Positions 45,005 to 53,639 of a stretch of DNA of 64,000 nt are shown here, piece by piece; position 1 is the first letter of the stretch; each line of letters starts with the position of its first letter. A program made the position numbers and the translations under genes. The notes beneath the pieces were generated by a model that did no database searches, was not told the DNA's origin, and saw only the letters and a list, made by a program, of their open reading frames with translations. This DNA comes from Faeciplasma sp900553675 (GTDB lineage Bacteria > Bacillota > Clostridia > Oscillospirales > Ruminococcaceae). The stretch covers positions 1-64,000 of the forward strand of contig CAUAFG010000015.1 in NCBI GenBank assembly GCA_958428235.1, in the 5' to 3' direction.

Positions 45005-46987
45005 ATGAAGCACGCTTTGTCGCTTACTGCTTTCGGAACGGTAATCGGTTTGCTTTTCTGCTTCTATGCTCTGCCGAAGTACAAAATATTATTTATTGCC
45101 GTCGCTCTTTGCACCGGTATCGCCGCGCTTGTGATTTATCTTCTGGATCATAAAAGCCGTGCCGAAGCTGCAATGGCGGCGGTCGTTTTTATATCGGTGG
45201 CTGTCGCCGGAATATACAATGTCTTATACACCCATATGCGGGTTGACGCTGTAAAGGAGCTTGTCGGTAAGAACGTTCAGGTATCGGGAACGGTTGTTGA
45301 TGTATACGGCGAGGGCTACTGCCGGATAACGCTATCAGGTAAAATAAATGACGTTAAGTGCCGGATGAGATTTTACAATCCCGAGCCGATAGAGTACGGC
45401 TCCGAGGTTACGCTGAACGCGCTGATAAGTGAGATAACCGACTTGGAAGACATTCTCTACAGCTATCCGGACAGACGGTATGTGAATCTCGATAGCGTCC
45501 GTGTGCAGAAGGTTGAGGATGCAAAGGGTCTTGCAAGGGCGTTTGCCGGAATCAGGATATACAGCCGGAACGTTTCGCAAAGGCTGATTTCGGTCTGCGG
45601 AAAAGAAAGCGGCGGAATACTTGCAGCAATGCTCTGCGGAAATACATCCTTTGTCGATAGAGACATACGGACGGATATGTCCAGAGCCGGAGTGGGTCAT
45701 GTTCTGGCGGTTTCGGGGCTTCACGTTTCGGTGATAGCCGGATTTATCGCCATCATTATGAAAAGATTCGGCAGGATAGTATCATTTATTTGCAGCGAAA
45801 CCATCATGGTGCTTTTCGTTATCTTTTCGGGCGCGAAGATATCCTCAATACGCGCGCTAATTATGATGAGCGTTCTTCTGTTTTCCAATCTGCTTTTGCA
45901 GGAGTATTCCGGCAAGGAATCTATTGCTCTGTGCATAATGATTATGTCGGTGACTAATCCGTATATAGTTGCAAGTCCGTCGTTTATACTGTCGGTAAGC
46001 GGAGTGTTCGGTGCGGGGACTGCTGCAAGCGCCGTTATCGACAGCTACAGAATCAAGAGCAAGCTTTTACAAGCAATTACCGTTTCGGCTTGTGCGGCGG
46101 CGTGTACTCTTCCGGCTGTCGTCTGCTTTTTCGCAGAGGTTTCGCTGGTTTCGGTGGCTGCAAATCTTTTGCTGCTACCCCTTTGCTCGGCTGCGCTTTG
46201 TCTTTCGATGATATTTGCGGTGTTGGGATGTCCTGCCGTCCTTGAAATCATTGTAATTATTGCTGCAAAGCTGATTGAGATTGTTACAAAGGTCAGCGGG
46301 ATAATAAGCTCGCTTAATATATCGTGGATAGGCGTTAAATGCAAATGGATAACGGTTATACTTGTTTTGCTTGGCGTTGTGGTTGTAGTTATCTATTTAT
46401 TCAGCAGAAGCGTCAAGTCGACAACGAAGGCTGCTATCGCGGCATATTTCGCCGCCATTGCGGTATTGATATGCACAGCGGCGGTTGAAAATCATCTGGT
46501 ATACATGAACATCGAGACAAAGAACGGCGGGTTTGTCTGCACCGTTTCAAAGGGCGAAAGCTCGGCTATGATAGTCTCGGACGAGGGGCTGTTTTATACA
46601 TATACTGACAGCATTAGCAAGGAGGACTTATCCGGCACAGAGCTTGCAATAATCCTGAAAGACAGTGAGAACGGCAGTGTTATTATGAAGCAGATGGACT
46701 CGGATGGGCAGAGCTATGCTCTGTCACGCTGCGACGATACAGGCATAGACGTTTCGGTGTTCGGAATCGAAATAAAAGCTTCGCCCGCAGCGGCGGAGAT
46801 TGTCCACGGCGGCGGGCGGATTTACATAGCATCGAGAGAAAATAACAGCGATGCTGATGTTTCTATATCTGTGTTTGATGGAGTCAGCGTTATAAATGAT
46901 GAGGATGGAGTTTGGATTGTTGAGGGTGAGTTGGAGAGAGAGTTTAGGCTTAAGGCGAGGCGTGGAGCGAATTATTTTGATTCCTGA
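45005..46987 (+). CDS. comEC: ComEC/Rec2-family DNA-uptake channel protein
   Basis: The 660-residue protein has three N-terminal membrane helices, an OB-fold segment (VQVSGTVVDVYGEGYCRITL region) and the competence domain with AMLCGNTSFVDRDIR and VGHVLAVSGLHVSVIAGF, then many helices. In classic ComEC a metallo-beta-lactamase domain follows; here the last about 170 residues lack any HxHxDH motif and look like a degenerate remnant. It would transport single-stranded DNA across the membrane. It is monocistronic. Confidence 0.88.
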   Translation: MKHALSLTAFGTVIGLLFCFYALPKYKILFIAVALCTGIAALVIYLLDHKSRAEAAMAAVVFISVAVAGIYNVLYTHMRVDAVKELVGKNVQVSGTVVDVYGEGYCRITLSGKINDVKCRMRFYNPEPIEYGSEVTLNALISEITDLEDILYSYPDRRYVNLDSVRVQKVEDAKGLARAFAGIRIYSRNVSQRLISVCGKESGGILAAMLCGNTSFVDRDIRTDMSRAGVGHVLAVSGLHVSVIAGFIAIIMKRFGRIVSFICSETIMVLFVIFSGAKISSIRALIMMSVLLFSNLLLQEYSGKESIALCIMIMSVTNPYIVASPSFILSVSGVFGAGTAASAVIDSYRIKSKLLQAITVSACAAACTLPAVVCFFAEVSLVSVAANLLLLPLCSAALCLSMIFAVLGCPAVLEIIVIIAAKLIEIVTKVSGIISSLNISWIGVKCKWITVILVLLGVVVVVIYLFSRSVKSTTKAAIAAYFAAIAVLICTAAVENHLVYMNIETKNGGFVCTVSKGESSAMIVSDEGLFYTYTDSISKEDLSGTELAIILKDSENGSVIMKQMDSDGQSYALSRCDDTGIDVSVFGIEIKASPAAAEIVHGGGRIYIASRENNSDADVSISVFDGVSVINDEDGVWIVEGELEREFRLKARRGANYFDS

Positions 46988-47022
46988 TTTGTTGGATTTT
47001 GCCAAATTAATCTGGGCTTTTC

Positions 47023-47970
47023 TCATTCTATGAGATCAAACAACGTAAGTTGGTCTTCCTTAAGTGATGTCAGCTTACGTTCCTTTATTACGTCGTCAGG
47101 ACCAATCTCGCCGAAGAGAAGCGGAGATAAAGGATTATGCGCCTGAGTATTTTTCACCACTGTATTATAGCTATAATTGGCATAACAATATAGGCAGCCG
47201 TTTTTACAGGTGTTATATGTTCCTATATCGACGCTGGAAATACAGCCGCATTCCGGTCGCTGATTACGGTCTTTTCCTACAGACAGCTTGAATTTACCTA
47301 TACGTTCAAAACGCTCTTTGTCGATACAGCTGGCATGAGCTATTCCAAGTTTATCAAGGTCAATAGCTTCAGAGCAGGTGTCGATATAGAATCCGTACTC
47401 TTTTGCTATTTCGGAAAACCTTTGCATCAGCTCGATTTGCTGCCCTTTTGTCTCCGGATGGATTTTCAGCGATTGAGTGTTTCTTGCTGTATTGCGATAG
47501 ATGTCAAGAAAGCTCACGGTACATTTTTCCGTATAGTCGCCCAGCCTTGCCGCCAGTGCTCTGAAATATTTGCAATGGTATTCCATTGTATATTTATCAT
47601 TAAAGAAGATTGGATCATATCGCCAGACAACCTTTTCTCTTCCGATGGATTTGGACAATTGTTGGAACGCCGGAATCAGTATATTGTTCTTAGACGGAAT
47701 ATTCGGCTCTGCGTCCTTATCATAAGCGGTTAATGTGAACTGAAAGTAGTAATTATATCTTTCAAGTTCGGACAGACGGTTCAGCATGGGTACCGGATTT
47801 TTCGTCCAAAAAACAATTCCATCAACGATATCGGGTGACAGACTTATTCTGCTAACCTGATGAATATTCATCGGATTTCTTACCAGAACATACTCTTCAT
47901 TTAGTCTGTTGAAAAACCAGTCTGAATAATATGTTGGGATGTCGGTTCTTCTGCTGGCGCTTATTATCAT
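47023..47970 (-). CDS. DUF1848 family protein, radical-SAM-like
   Basis: The 315-residue protein begins MIISASRRTDIPTYYSDWF, the hallmark DUF1848 N-terminus, and has a cysteine cluster near residues 255-280 (ECGCISS then CKNGCLYCYA) that could bind an iron-sulfur cluster. The function is unknown; related proteins are often annotated as spore photoproduct lyase-like. The ATG at 47970 follows AAGGAGAC and replaces a longer frame. It is convergent with comEC. Confidence 0.85.
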   Translation of the reverse strand: MIISASRRTDIPTYYSDWFFNRLNEEYVLVRNPMNIHQVSRISLSPDIVDGIVFWTKNPVPMLNRLSELERYNYYFQFTLTAYDKDAEPNIPSKNNILIPAFQQLSKSIGREKVVWRYDPIFFNDKYTMEYHCKYFRALAARLGDYTEKCTVSFLDIYRNTARNTQSLKIHPETKGQQIELMQRFSEIAKEYGFYIDTCSEAIDLDKLGIAHASCIDKERFERIGKFKLSVGKDRNQRPECGCISSVDIGTYNTCKNGCLYCYANYSYNTVVKNTQAHNPLSPLLFGEIGPDDVIKERKLTSLKEDQLTLFDLIE

Positions 47971-48223
47971 TCTTCCAGTCTCCTTAATATAACGCCTTTG
48001 TGGCATGGTCTGAAACTTTTTTCTAATTTGGAACGGAACTAAGGCTGATTACAAAATTACACCTCAGTATCACTCTTTCAGACATTGTTTACAATAATAC
48101 ATTATACACCATAATCCCATGTTCTTCAACCTTTCAAGATAGAAAAAACACTTAACCTTCTGCCAAAAGCTCATCTATATCTTCAGGCATATATCAAAAA
48201 TGAAAAGATAATATACATATAAT

Positions 48224-48275
48224 ATGAGCGAATATTCCCCAAGTGCTTGATTTTTCGCTCATTTTATGATATAAT
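48224..48275 (+). promoter_or_regulatory. Promoter and inverted repeat upstream of fic
   Basis: TTGATT (48247-48252), a 17-base spacer and TATAAT (48270-48275). ATGAGCGAA (48224-48232) and TTCGCTCAT (48254-48262) form a 9-bp inverted repeat around the -35 box, a candidate operator; GCGAATATT recurs at 48280. I see nothing else in 48007-48223. Confidence 0.55.
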
Positions 48276-48305
48276 ATAGGCGAATATTATAAAGTGGGTG
48301 ATTAT

Positions 48306-49358
48306 ATGAGATCATTTGATTATACAAATCTGAAGTCAAAGCATTGGGATAATGAAATACTCGGTCTGGTCGCGCAGATACATGAATTCAAAGGCAGACA
48401 TGAGATTTATATACAGCAGAAGCCGGCAGAGCTTGAGCGACTTGTTGAGATTGCAAAAATACAAAGCACTGAGGCATCTAATGAAATTGAGGGAATCCGC
48501 ACCACGAATACCCGCTTAAAGCAGCTTTGTGCCGATAAGACAACTCCCCGCAACCGTGATGAAAATGAACTTATGGGGTACCGTGACGTTTTGAATACTA
48601 TTCATGAGAATTATGAATATATCCCGATTCGTCCCGGATACATCCTTCAGCTGCACCGCGATCTTTATAAGTATTCCGAAAGAGGAATCGGTGGCAGGTT
48701 TAAAAATACGCAAAATCATATCAGCGTCACCGATGCAAACGGAAACAGCTTTGTGCTCTTCACTCCCCTACCGCCGTATGAAACTGCGGAAGCGATTGAA
48801 AAAATATGCGATAGTTACAACCGCATTATCGACTCTCAGGAAATCGATCCGCTGATTTTAATTCCGGCATTTATACATGATTTTTTGTGCATTCATCCGT
48901 TCAATGATGGCAACGGTCGTATGAGCAGGCTACTAACCACTCTCTTATTATACCGAAACGGTTATTTGGTTGGAAAATATATATCTTTAGAAAGTAAGAT
49001 TGCCAAAAACAAGAGTCTGTATTATGAAGCTCTCGTGGAATGCCAGAAGGGCTGGCATGAAGGAGCAGAGGATATATCCCCGTTCATAAAATACCTTTTG
49101 AGTACTATTCTGTCGGCATACCGGGATTTTGAAAATCGGGTGAGCTTGATATCAACAAAACTTTCCACAGTCGAAATGGTAAGACGTGCTGCATATGAAA
49201 AGATAGGAAAGTTCACTAAGAACGACATTATGGAGCTTTGTCCATCTATCAGCAAAACATCCATTGAAAATGCACTTAAAAAGCTTGTCGAAAGTGGCGC
49301 TTTGATTCGTCACGGAAAAGGCAAATCTACATTCTATACAAGAAGTGATATTGATTAG
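48306..49358 (+). CDS. Fic-family AMP transferase with N-terminal inhibitory helix
   Basis: The 350-residue protein has the Fic active site HPFNDGNGRMSR at 197-208 with every catalytic residue. The autoinhibitory motif (S/T)xxxE(G/N) is present as SNEIEG at 58-63, making it a class II Fic whose Glu62 blocks ATP. A winged-helix-like C-terminus follows (FTKNDIMELCPSISKTSIEN). It AMPylates unknown targets. The ATG at 48306 is preferred over a GTG at 48294. Confidence 0.91.
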   Translation: MRSFDYTNLKSKHWDNEILGLVAQIHEFKGRHEIYIQQKPAELERLVEIAKIQSTEASNEIEGIRTTNTRLKQLCADKTTPRNRDENELMGYRDVLNTIHENYEYIPIRPGYILQLHRDLYKYSERGIGGRFKNTQNHISVTDANGNSFVLFTPLPPYETAEAIEKICDSYNRIIDSQEIDPLILIPAFIHDFLCIHPFNDGNGRMSRLLTTLLLYRNGYLVGKYISLESKIAKNKSLYYEALVECQKGWHEGAEDISPFIKYLLSTILSAYRDFENRVSLISTKLSTVEMVRRAAYEKIGKFTKNDIMELCPSISKTSIENALKKLVESGALIRHGKGKSTFYTRSDID

Positions 49359-49382
49359 TCAAGGCTAAATTTATTACAGTCC

Positions 49383-49417
49383 AATGCCCGTCTAAGATAT
49401 TATTAGATGGGCATTTT
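49383..49417 (+). terminator. Terminator of fic
   Basis: AATGCCCGTCTAA (49383-49395) pairs with TTAGATGGGCATT (49403-49415), one G-T, followed by TT and T-rich bases. Confidence 0.85.
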
Positions 49418-49536
49418 CTATATATTCTATGAGCTGTATTAACTATTTGATTTGGCAAAAATAAATGCGAACTCTTCTCCCCGATTGAGATACAAACTCA
49501 TGTCTAACGTGATCTTGCTAATCCATCAACACCATC

Positions 49537-50580
49537 TCATCCATTAACAAACTCCGCAAACTCCGAAATAATCTCACTCGGAAAATCAGCCGCATTGTAT
49601 ATCGCCGACGGTTCGGAGGTATCAATCTTATATCCAAAGTGGCTTATGTCGTCATACACGCTGATGGTGACATTCACGGAATCTGAGAAAAGCTCTTTCC
49701 ACATATCAATATCAGCGTCAAAGAGCTGTTTATCAAACTTGCTGTTAATAATCAGCGTTTTAACATTGGATTCTGAGATATCTTCCGCGATGTTGAGCTG
49801 ATTATAGGTCGCCCAGTAATAATCGCTCGCGCTGTAATACCAATAGCCTTTTGCTGAAGAAGCCGTTGCGCTTTTTGCAGCTTCTGCATACTTAAGATAG
49901 GAATCTTTATTGTCGGGATCGAGCGCCGAGAACTGGTCGCAGGCGATATCCGCAAGATGTCTGGCGGAGCTGTTGAAAAGAATTATGCCGTCAATGCCCT
50001 CATTAGTTGTGGCAAGCTCGGCTGCAATCTGTCCGCCAAGGCTGTGTCCAAGCAAATACAGACTTGAGATGTTCTGCGACTTCAAATATTCGATGGCGGC
50101 GTTGCAGTCGTAAAGATATTCCTCGACGATGCCGGATTTAACGTCAAATTCGGAGGCATAGGCGAATGTTCTCTTGTCCACTCGCAGAGAGTTAATGCCG
50201 CTTTGAGCAAGGCACTGCGCGATATCTTCAAACGGCTTAAGGACACCTACCGATTCGTTATAATCACTCGGGCCTGAACCTGCAATCAGGAGTACGGCGG
50301 GATGCGGTTTTCCGTCGTTGATATAGGTGTATACAGCGTTCAGCTTATAGCCATCGCTTTCCAGAGTGAAGCTCTCTTCAACAATGCTGCTGTCGGGGGT
50401 TTCTTTGCTTGGCTCGTCTGACTCTTCATTGGCGGACGTGTCAGTTGATGAGCCCGAAATCGCTTCATCGGTATCACCTACATTTCCGGAGTCCGCTACA
50501 TTGGGCTTTTGGGCGTTACATCCCGAAAGAGCTAATAAGCATATAGTCAGACAAAGTAAGGCTTTAACTATGTGTTTCAT
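49537..50580 (-). CDS. Lipoprotein alpha/beta hydrolase
   Basis: The 347-residue protein has a lipoprotein signal ending LALSGC (Cys near 21), a Ser/Glu-rich spacer, then an alpha/beta hydrolase: VLLIAGSGPSDYNE for the oxyanion region, YLLGHSLGGQIAAELA for the nucleophile elbow (Ser), and SHFGYKID for the catalytic His. It acts outside the cell on an unknown ester or peptide. It follows merR by 11 bases in one operon. Confidence 0.86.
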   Translation of the reverse strand: MKHIVKALLCLTICLLALSGCNAQKPNVADSGNVGDTDEAISGSSTDTSANEESDEPSKETPDSSIVEESFTLESDGYKLNAVYTYINDGKPHPAVLLIAGSGPSDYNESVGVLKPFEDIAQCLAQSGINSLRVDKRTFAYASEFDVKSGIVEEYLYDCNAAIEYLKSQNISSLYLLGHSLGGQIAAELATTNEGIDGIILFNSSARHLADIACDQFSALDPDNKDSYLKYAEAAKSATASSAKGYWYYSASDYYWATYNQLNIAEDISESNVKTLIINSKFDKQLFDADIDMWKELFSDSVNVTISVYDDISHFGYKIDTSEPSAIYNAADFPSEIISEFAEFVNG

Positions 50581-50591
50581 TTTTACTTACC

Positions 50592-51302
50592 TCACCTCGC
50601 GTTTGTATCATAATAGTCGAACCAAAGTCCATCAATCTTTCCGCTATAAAAGACGAATTTGATTCGCAGACCCAGCTTTGAAAATCTGATGTAGCTATAG
50701 ATTATATTCGGGTGATTTTCATCGGCAACTGATTTTTCAACCGAAACAAGCTCGCCGATGGGCGCAAGAGTGTCTTTTCGCACCGCTTGATATGCGCTTT
50801 TTGGCAGATACTCTGCCAAGCGGGGGCTTAAATGCTCGTAGAGAATATCGTCGTTTCCGCTCAGGATTGCTTCGGTGCAGATGCGCGCAATCTCAAACTC
50901 CTTGACCTTCTCGGCTCCTGCTTCGGAAGCGTGCTGCCAATCATCCTTGAAAATGTTTTTGCCCGACTCCAGCGCAGATAACGCTTCATTTAGAAGATTA
51001 ATCTCGCGTATGCGGGTGTCAATTGACGCAAGGATTTCTGCTCGTTTTTCAAGTACAGCGTCCCTAAGGTTTCCTCCCAGATTTTGCAGTTCCGCAATCG
51101 ATTTGATTGACAGCCCAAGTGTGCGCAGAACAAGGACGTTTCTGATATGAGATACTTGGTCCTCGGTATACTTCCGGCGGGATGAGATTCCGGCTGTCGT
51201 GCTGGATATAATCCCTTTTGCCTCATAAAATCGGAGTGTTCTTGACGTGGTACCGAGCATATTGCAGACCTCGGTTATATCGTAATATTGCTTTTGCTCC
51301 AT
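50592..51302 (-). CDS. MerR-family transcriptional regulator
   Basis: The 236-residue protein has a MerR helix-turn-helix: YDITEVCNMLGTTSRTLRFY then YTEDQVSHIRNVLVLRTLG, a dimerisation coiled coil to about 115, and a C-terminal ligand-binding region of about 110 residues that I cannot assign. GGGGAGG precedes the ATG. Its promoter has the 19-base spacer typical of MerR-activated genes, so it controls its own operon with the lipoprotein hydrolase. Confidence 0.88.
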   Translation of the reverse strand: MEQKQYYDITEVCNMLGTTSRTLRFYEAKGIISSTTAGISSRRKYTEDQVSHIRNVLVLRTLGLSIKSIAELQNLGGNLRDAVLEKRAEILASIDTRIREINLLNEALSALESGKNIFKDDWQHASEAGAEKVKEFEIARICTEAILSGNDDILYEHLSPRLAEYLPKSAYQAVRKDTLAPIGELVSVEKSVADENHPNIIYSYIRFSKLGLRIKFVFYSGKIDGLWFDYYDTNAR

Positions 51303-51338
51303 GGGCTTGCCTCCCCTATCTCGTCTTAGTTTATCTTT

Positions 51339-51369
51339 ATTATACTACTTGACGTTGCGTCAATGTCAA
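51339..51369 (-). promoter_or_regulatory. MerR-type promoter with 19-base spacer
   Basis: On the minus strand TTGACA (51369-51364), a 19-base spacer and TATAAT (51344-51339). The spacer holds the perfect palindrome TTGACG-CAA-CGTCAA (51349-51363). Confidence 0.85.
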
Positions 51370-51453
51370 GGGGATTCTAAAAATGTCTATTGATTTGCAT
51401 TTTTGTGATTTGTCGCGGCGGTATTACGGCGTGACAGAAATGTATATAAATAT

Positions 51454-51492
51454 GGCGAATTTTCGGGGATGATGAATCTCCGAAAATTCGCC
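51454..51492. terminator. Terminator downstream of Spo0A-C gene copy 1
   Basis: GGCGAATTTTCGG (51454-51466) pairs perfectly with CCGAAAATTCGCC (51480-51492), and three more inner pairs make about 16 in total. Confidence 0.8.
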
Positions 51493-51571
51493 TTGTGGTT
51501 TTATAGTAGGATTCTTTGAGCTATTGATTTAATGATTTTGCCACGTTTGTCCTATATAAATTTATATTACT

Positions 51572-51967
51572 TTACATAGAGACAACAGCACTTGCTGCTT
51601 CACTTGTCAGCCAATACGAGATTGTAGCTATGAACTCGCCGTTAGTCGGCTTGCCCTTGGCTTCGTTTATTGTAAAGCCAAACATCTTGTCAATTAGTTT
51701 TAAGTCACCGCGAGTAAAGCAGATTCCGACTGCGTGTCTTATCGACCTTTCTACGCACTGAGAGGTGGTTCCGTACTGATGCGCCACTGCCGGATAAATG
51801 TCCTGAGTTATTTTTATACGGCTGTTGGTCCGCATAAGAGAAGAGTATATATTAACTGCCGAGCAGAGGTATCTGTGTCCGCTCAGACTAAGAGGGATTC
51901 CGAGCTTTATAAGAAGTGGTGAAACTATCAGTGAATTATTGTTTGGTATAATCTCTTGTAACGACAT
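51572..51967 (-). CDS. Stand-alone Spo0A DNA-binding-domain protein, copy 1
   Basis: The 131-residue protein corresponds to the C-terminal effector domain of Spo0A without the receiver domain. Recognisable parts are LGIPLSLSGHRYL, YPAVAHQYGTTSQCVERSIRHA (in part QYGTTSQCVERSIRHA, the recognition-helix region), and KPTNGEFIATISYWL. Such a protein could bind 0A boxes constitutively and compete with or mimic Spo0A~P. It differs from copy 2 at three residues (N10/K10, K21/N21, R46/Q46). AAGGGGCGACTT lies before the ATG. Confidence 0.87.
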   Translation of the reverse strand: MSLQEIIPNNNSLIVSPLLIKLGIPLSLSGHRYLCSAVNIYSSLMRTNSRIKITQDIYPAVAHQYGTTSQCVERSIRHAVGICFTRGDLKLIDKMFGFTINEAKGKPTNGEFIATISYWLTSEAASAVVSM

Positions 51968-52010
51968 TTAAGTCGCCCCTTTCATTGCAGATGATGTATT
52001 TTATGTTGAG

Positions 52011-52044
52011 ATTATAGCATAATTTGTAGAATAATGGTGTCGAA
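52011..52044 (-). promoter_or_regulatory. Extended -10 promoter with 0A-box-like site, copy 1
   Basis: On the minus strand TGC-TATAAT (TATAAT 52016-52011) is an extended -10. TTCGACA (reverse of TGTCGAA, 52038-52044) lies 21 bases upstream, overlapping where the -35 would be, as in Spo0A-activated sigma-A promoters. Confidence 0.6.
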
Positions 52045-52159
52045 TTTTCAAGAAATATGGTAGAAAATTTGACTAAATTTTGCTGATTAATTGTGCAATT
52101 TGACAAAAGTATGCTTGACGTAGGAAGTTCATAAGAAAGCGAGGGATTGAGTCCTACGT

Positions 52160-52366
52160 TCAGCTGTCTTTGCGCGCGGCAATGAAGGCGTCGATATCGT
52201 CAATTATATACGCTCTGCCAGTCGTATGCAAAACATCATAGCAGACTCCAAGATAATCAAGAACACCATATTTTTTAAAAAGATTCATTGCTTCGCGCCC
52301 TGTTAATTTTTTCTCGGCGCGATAAGCTTCAAAGCAGAAAGCTTTAAATTCAAGAGTTTTACTCAT
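52160..52366 (-). CDS. DUF3791 small protein
   Basis: The 68-residue protein MSKTLEFKAFCFEAYRAEK continues with GREAMNLFKKYGVLDYL, YDVLHTTGRAYIIDDID and a short basic end, matching DUF3791, a family usually found beside DUF3990. The ATG at 52366 follows CCGGAGG; the upstream extension is not used. It is the last gene of a three-gene cassette with the 77-residue gene and the DUF3990 pseudogene. Confidence 0.75.
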   Translation of the reverse strand: MSKTLEFKAFCFEAYRAEKKLTGREAMNLFKKYGVLDYLGVCYDVLHTTGRAYIIDDIDAFIAARKDS

Positions 52367-52367
52367 A

Positions 52368-52601
52368 TTATACCTCCGGCAAAACCAGTCTGCCCTCTCG
52401 CTCCTCATTGAAAAGCTGTGCAAGTAACAGTGAACTGTATTGCCAAACCTTTGTTTCCTCTTTTTCAAGATAGGAATATAATTTTGAGCCGGTGAATCTT
52501 TCGAGTGCAGCATCTTCAGACCAGCCGTTCATTTCCATAATTTTTTCGACTGTATGAGCAGTGATGCTGTATAGAAGCGTTTCATAGCTGCGGTCATTCA
52601 T
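52368..52601 (-). CDS. 77-residue protein of the DUF3990/DUF3791 cassette
   Basis: A helical acidic protein (MNDRSYETLLYSITAHTVEK, then WSEDAALERFTGSKLYSYLE) of no named family that I can give. Similar short helical proteins occur between DUF3990 and DUF3791 genes. It is separated from the DUF3990 frame and from DUF3791 by one base each, so the three form one operon. It may be the antitoxin-like or adaptor subunit. Confidence 0.65.
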   Translation of the reverse strand: MNDRSYETLLYSITAHTVEKIMEMNGWSEDAALERFTGSKLYSYLEKEETKVWQYSSLLLAQLFNEEREGRLVLPEV

Positions 52602-52602
52602 T

Positions 52603-53082
52603 TTATATTTCCTCCGTGCAGATGTATTTTAAGAATTCAAGTGATTTTACCGTATGAAATAAGATTTGGTCGCAGAGCGATTCGGTCTTTAACTGCTTTA
52701 GTGCATTTTCTCTGTCAATATCTCCATTTTCATATTCAACAACAACGCGGTAAACCCTATCATCAGCAACAGGACCAATCACAATATCATACTCCCCTGT
52801 CGGTTTTCCATTCCTATTATTGCAAATAAAATCAAGCCATTTTTCATCTGCTTTTTCAAAGCTAATCAATGTCAATTCTGCTTTTGCTCTTTCAATATCC
52901 AACTAGTATTGATTGATACATCTGTAATTGACATTATTCCTGTAAGCAACCTTTATAGCCCAGCTTCTAGCCTGCTGTTTGCTGGTTGTTACGTAAAATC
53001 CGCTGCCAAAATTAAGAGGACGATTTGCCTCTAAAATCTTCGGAGCATCCACTATTGTGTCACTTCCATGATAGCAAATCAT
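52603..53082 (-). pseudogene. DUF3990 gene interrupted by an in-frame amber stop
   Basis: From an ATG at 53082 (GGGGCGGAAAT upstream) the frame reads MICYHGSDTIVDAPKILEAN, then GSGFYVTTSKQQARSWAIK, and reaches TAG at 52903-52905 after CINQY. Without any frame change it continues LDIERAKAELTLISFEKADEKW (shown in part: LDIERAKAELTLI) and EYDIVIGPVADDRVYR to the stop at 52603. Together these make a complete 159-codon DUF3990 protein apart from the amber codon, probably a former Glu, Gln or Lys codon. The promoter and partner genes are intact, so the inactivation seems recent. Confidence 0.85.
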
Positions 53083-53170
53083 ATTTCCGCCCCCATTAAC
53101 AGTCCATAATATATGTTCTACTCAGTAGCATAATCTATTATTGATAAGAAACAACTTATCTCATACTGTT

Positions 53171-53199
53171 ATTATATACTACATTTTAAATGCTGTCAA
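53171..53199 (-). promoter_or_regulatory. Promoter of the DUF3990/DUF3791 cassette
   Basis: On the minus strand TTGACA (53199-53194), a 17-base spacer and TATAAT (53176-53171), an exact consensus. An 89-base leader follows with a GATAAG/CTTATC hairpin. Apart from the terminator at 53484, nothing else is seen in 53200-53637. Confidence 0.75.
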
Positions 53200-53483
53200 C
53201 TTTGCTGTCGTATATAAAACCGATAAATTATATACTTTGTTTACATAACACTATATATCAGAGAAACGTTGCGCCTTTGCTACTCTTTCGTTTAAGATGG
53301 TAAGCATTCTGATATCCGAATGTAACAGTTTGATAAGTATACTTTTTTGTTCATCAATAACACAATAATAGGTGCAGTAACAATATAGCTCGACAGTGAA
53401 GCGTATCTTTGACATTTATGCAACAGTATTTTATAGGCATTTGACATTTTTTCCGATATAATTTCTTGTTAAATGTCATTTTT

Positions 53484-53522
53484 TCGCAAAAAGAAACCGG
53501 AGTGCTGTATAAGCCTCCGGTT
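53484..53522 (-). terminator. Terminator of Spo0A-C gene copy 2
   Basis: AACCGGAG (53495-53502) and CTCCGGTT (53515-53522). On the minus strand the hairpin is followed by TTTCTTTTTGC. Confidence 0.75.
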
Positions 53523-53639
53523 ATTAATAACACTGTATGCCGCTTTGTAGGTATTTTGCTATCAATACTATAAAGATTTCACTTCTGATTCGTCATACGA
53601 TTGTTGAACAGTTACGCTTTCTGTCAAGTATCCGTTGCT

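Larger units (their letters stand above)
51570..52077. repeat. Direct repeat copy 1 (Spo0A-C gene plus promoter)
   Basis: About 508 bases nearly identical to 53638-54139 in the same orientation. The match covers the 131-codon gene and about 110 bases of upstream promoter, and fades sharply on both sides. Confidence 0.88.
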
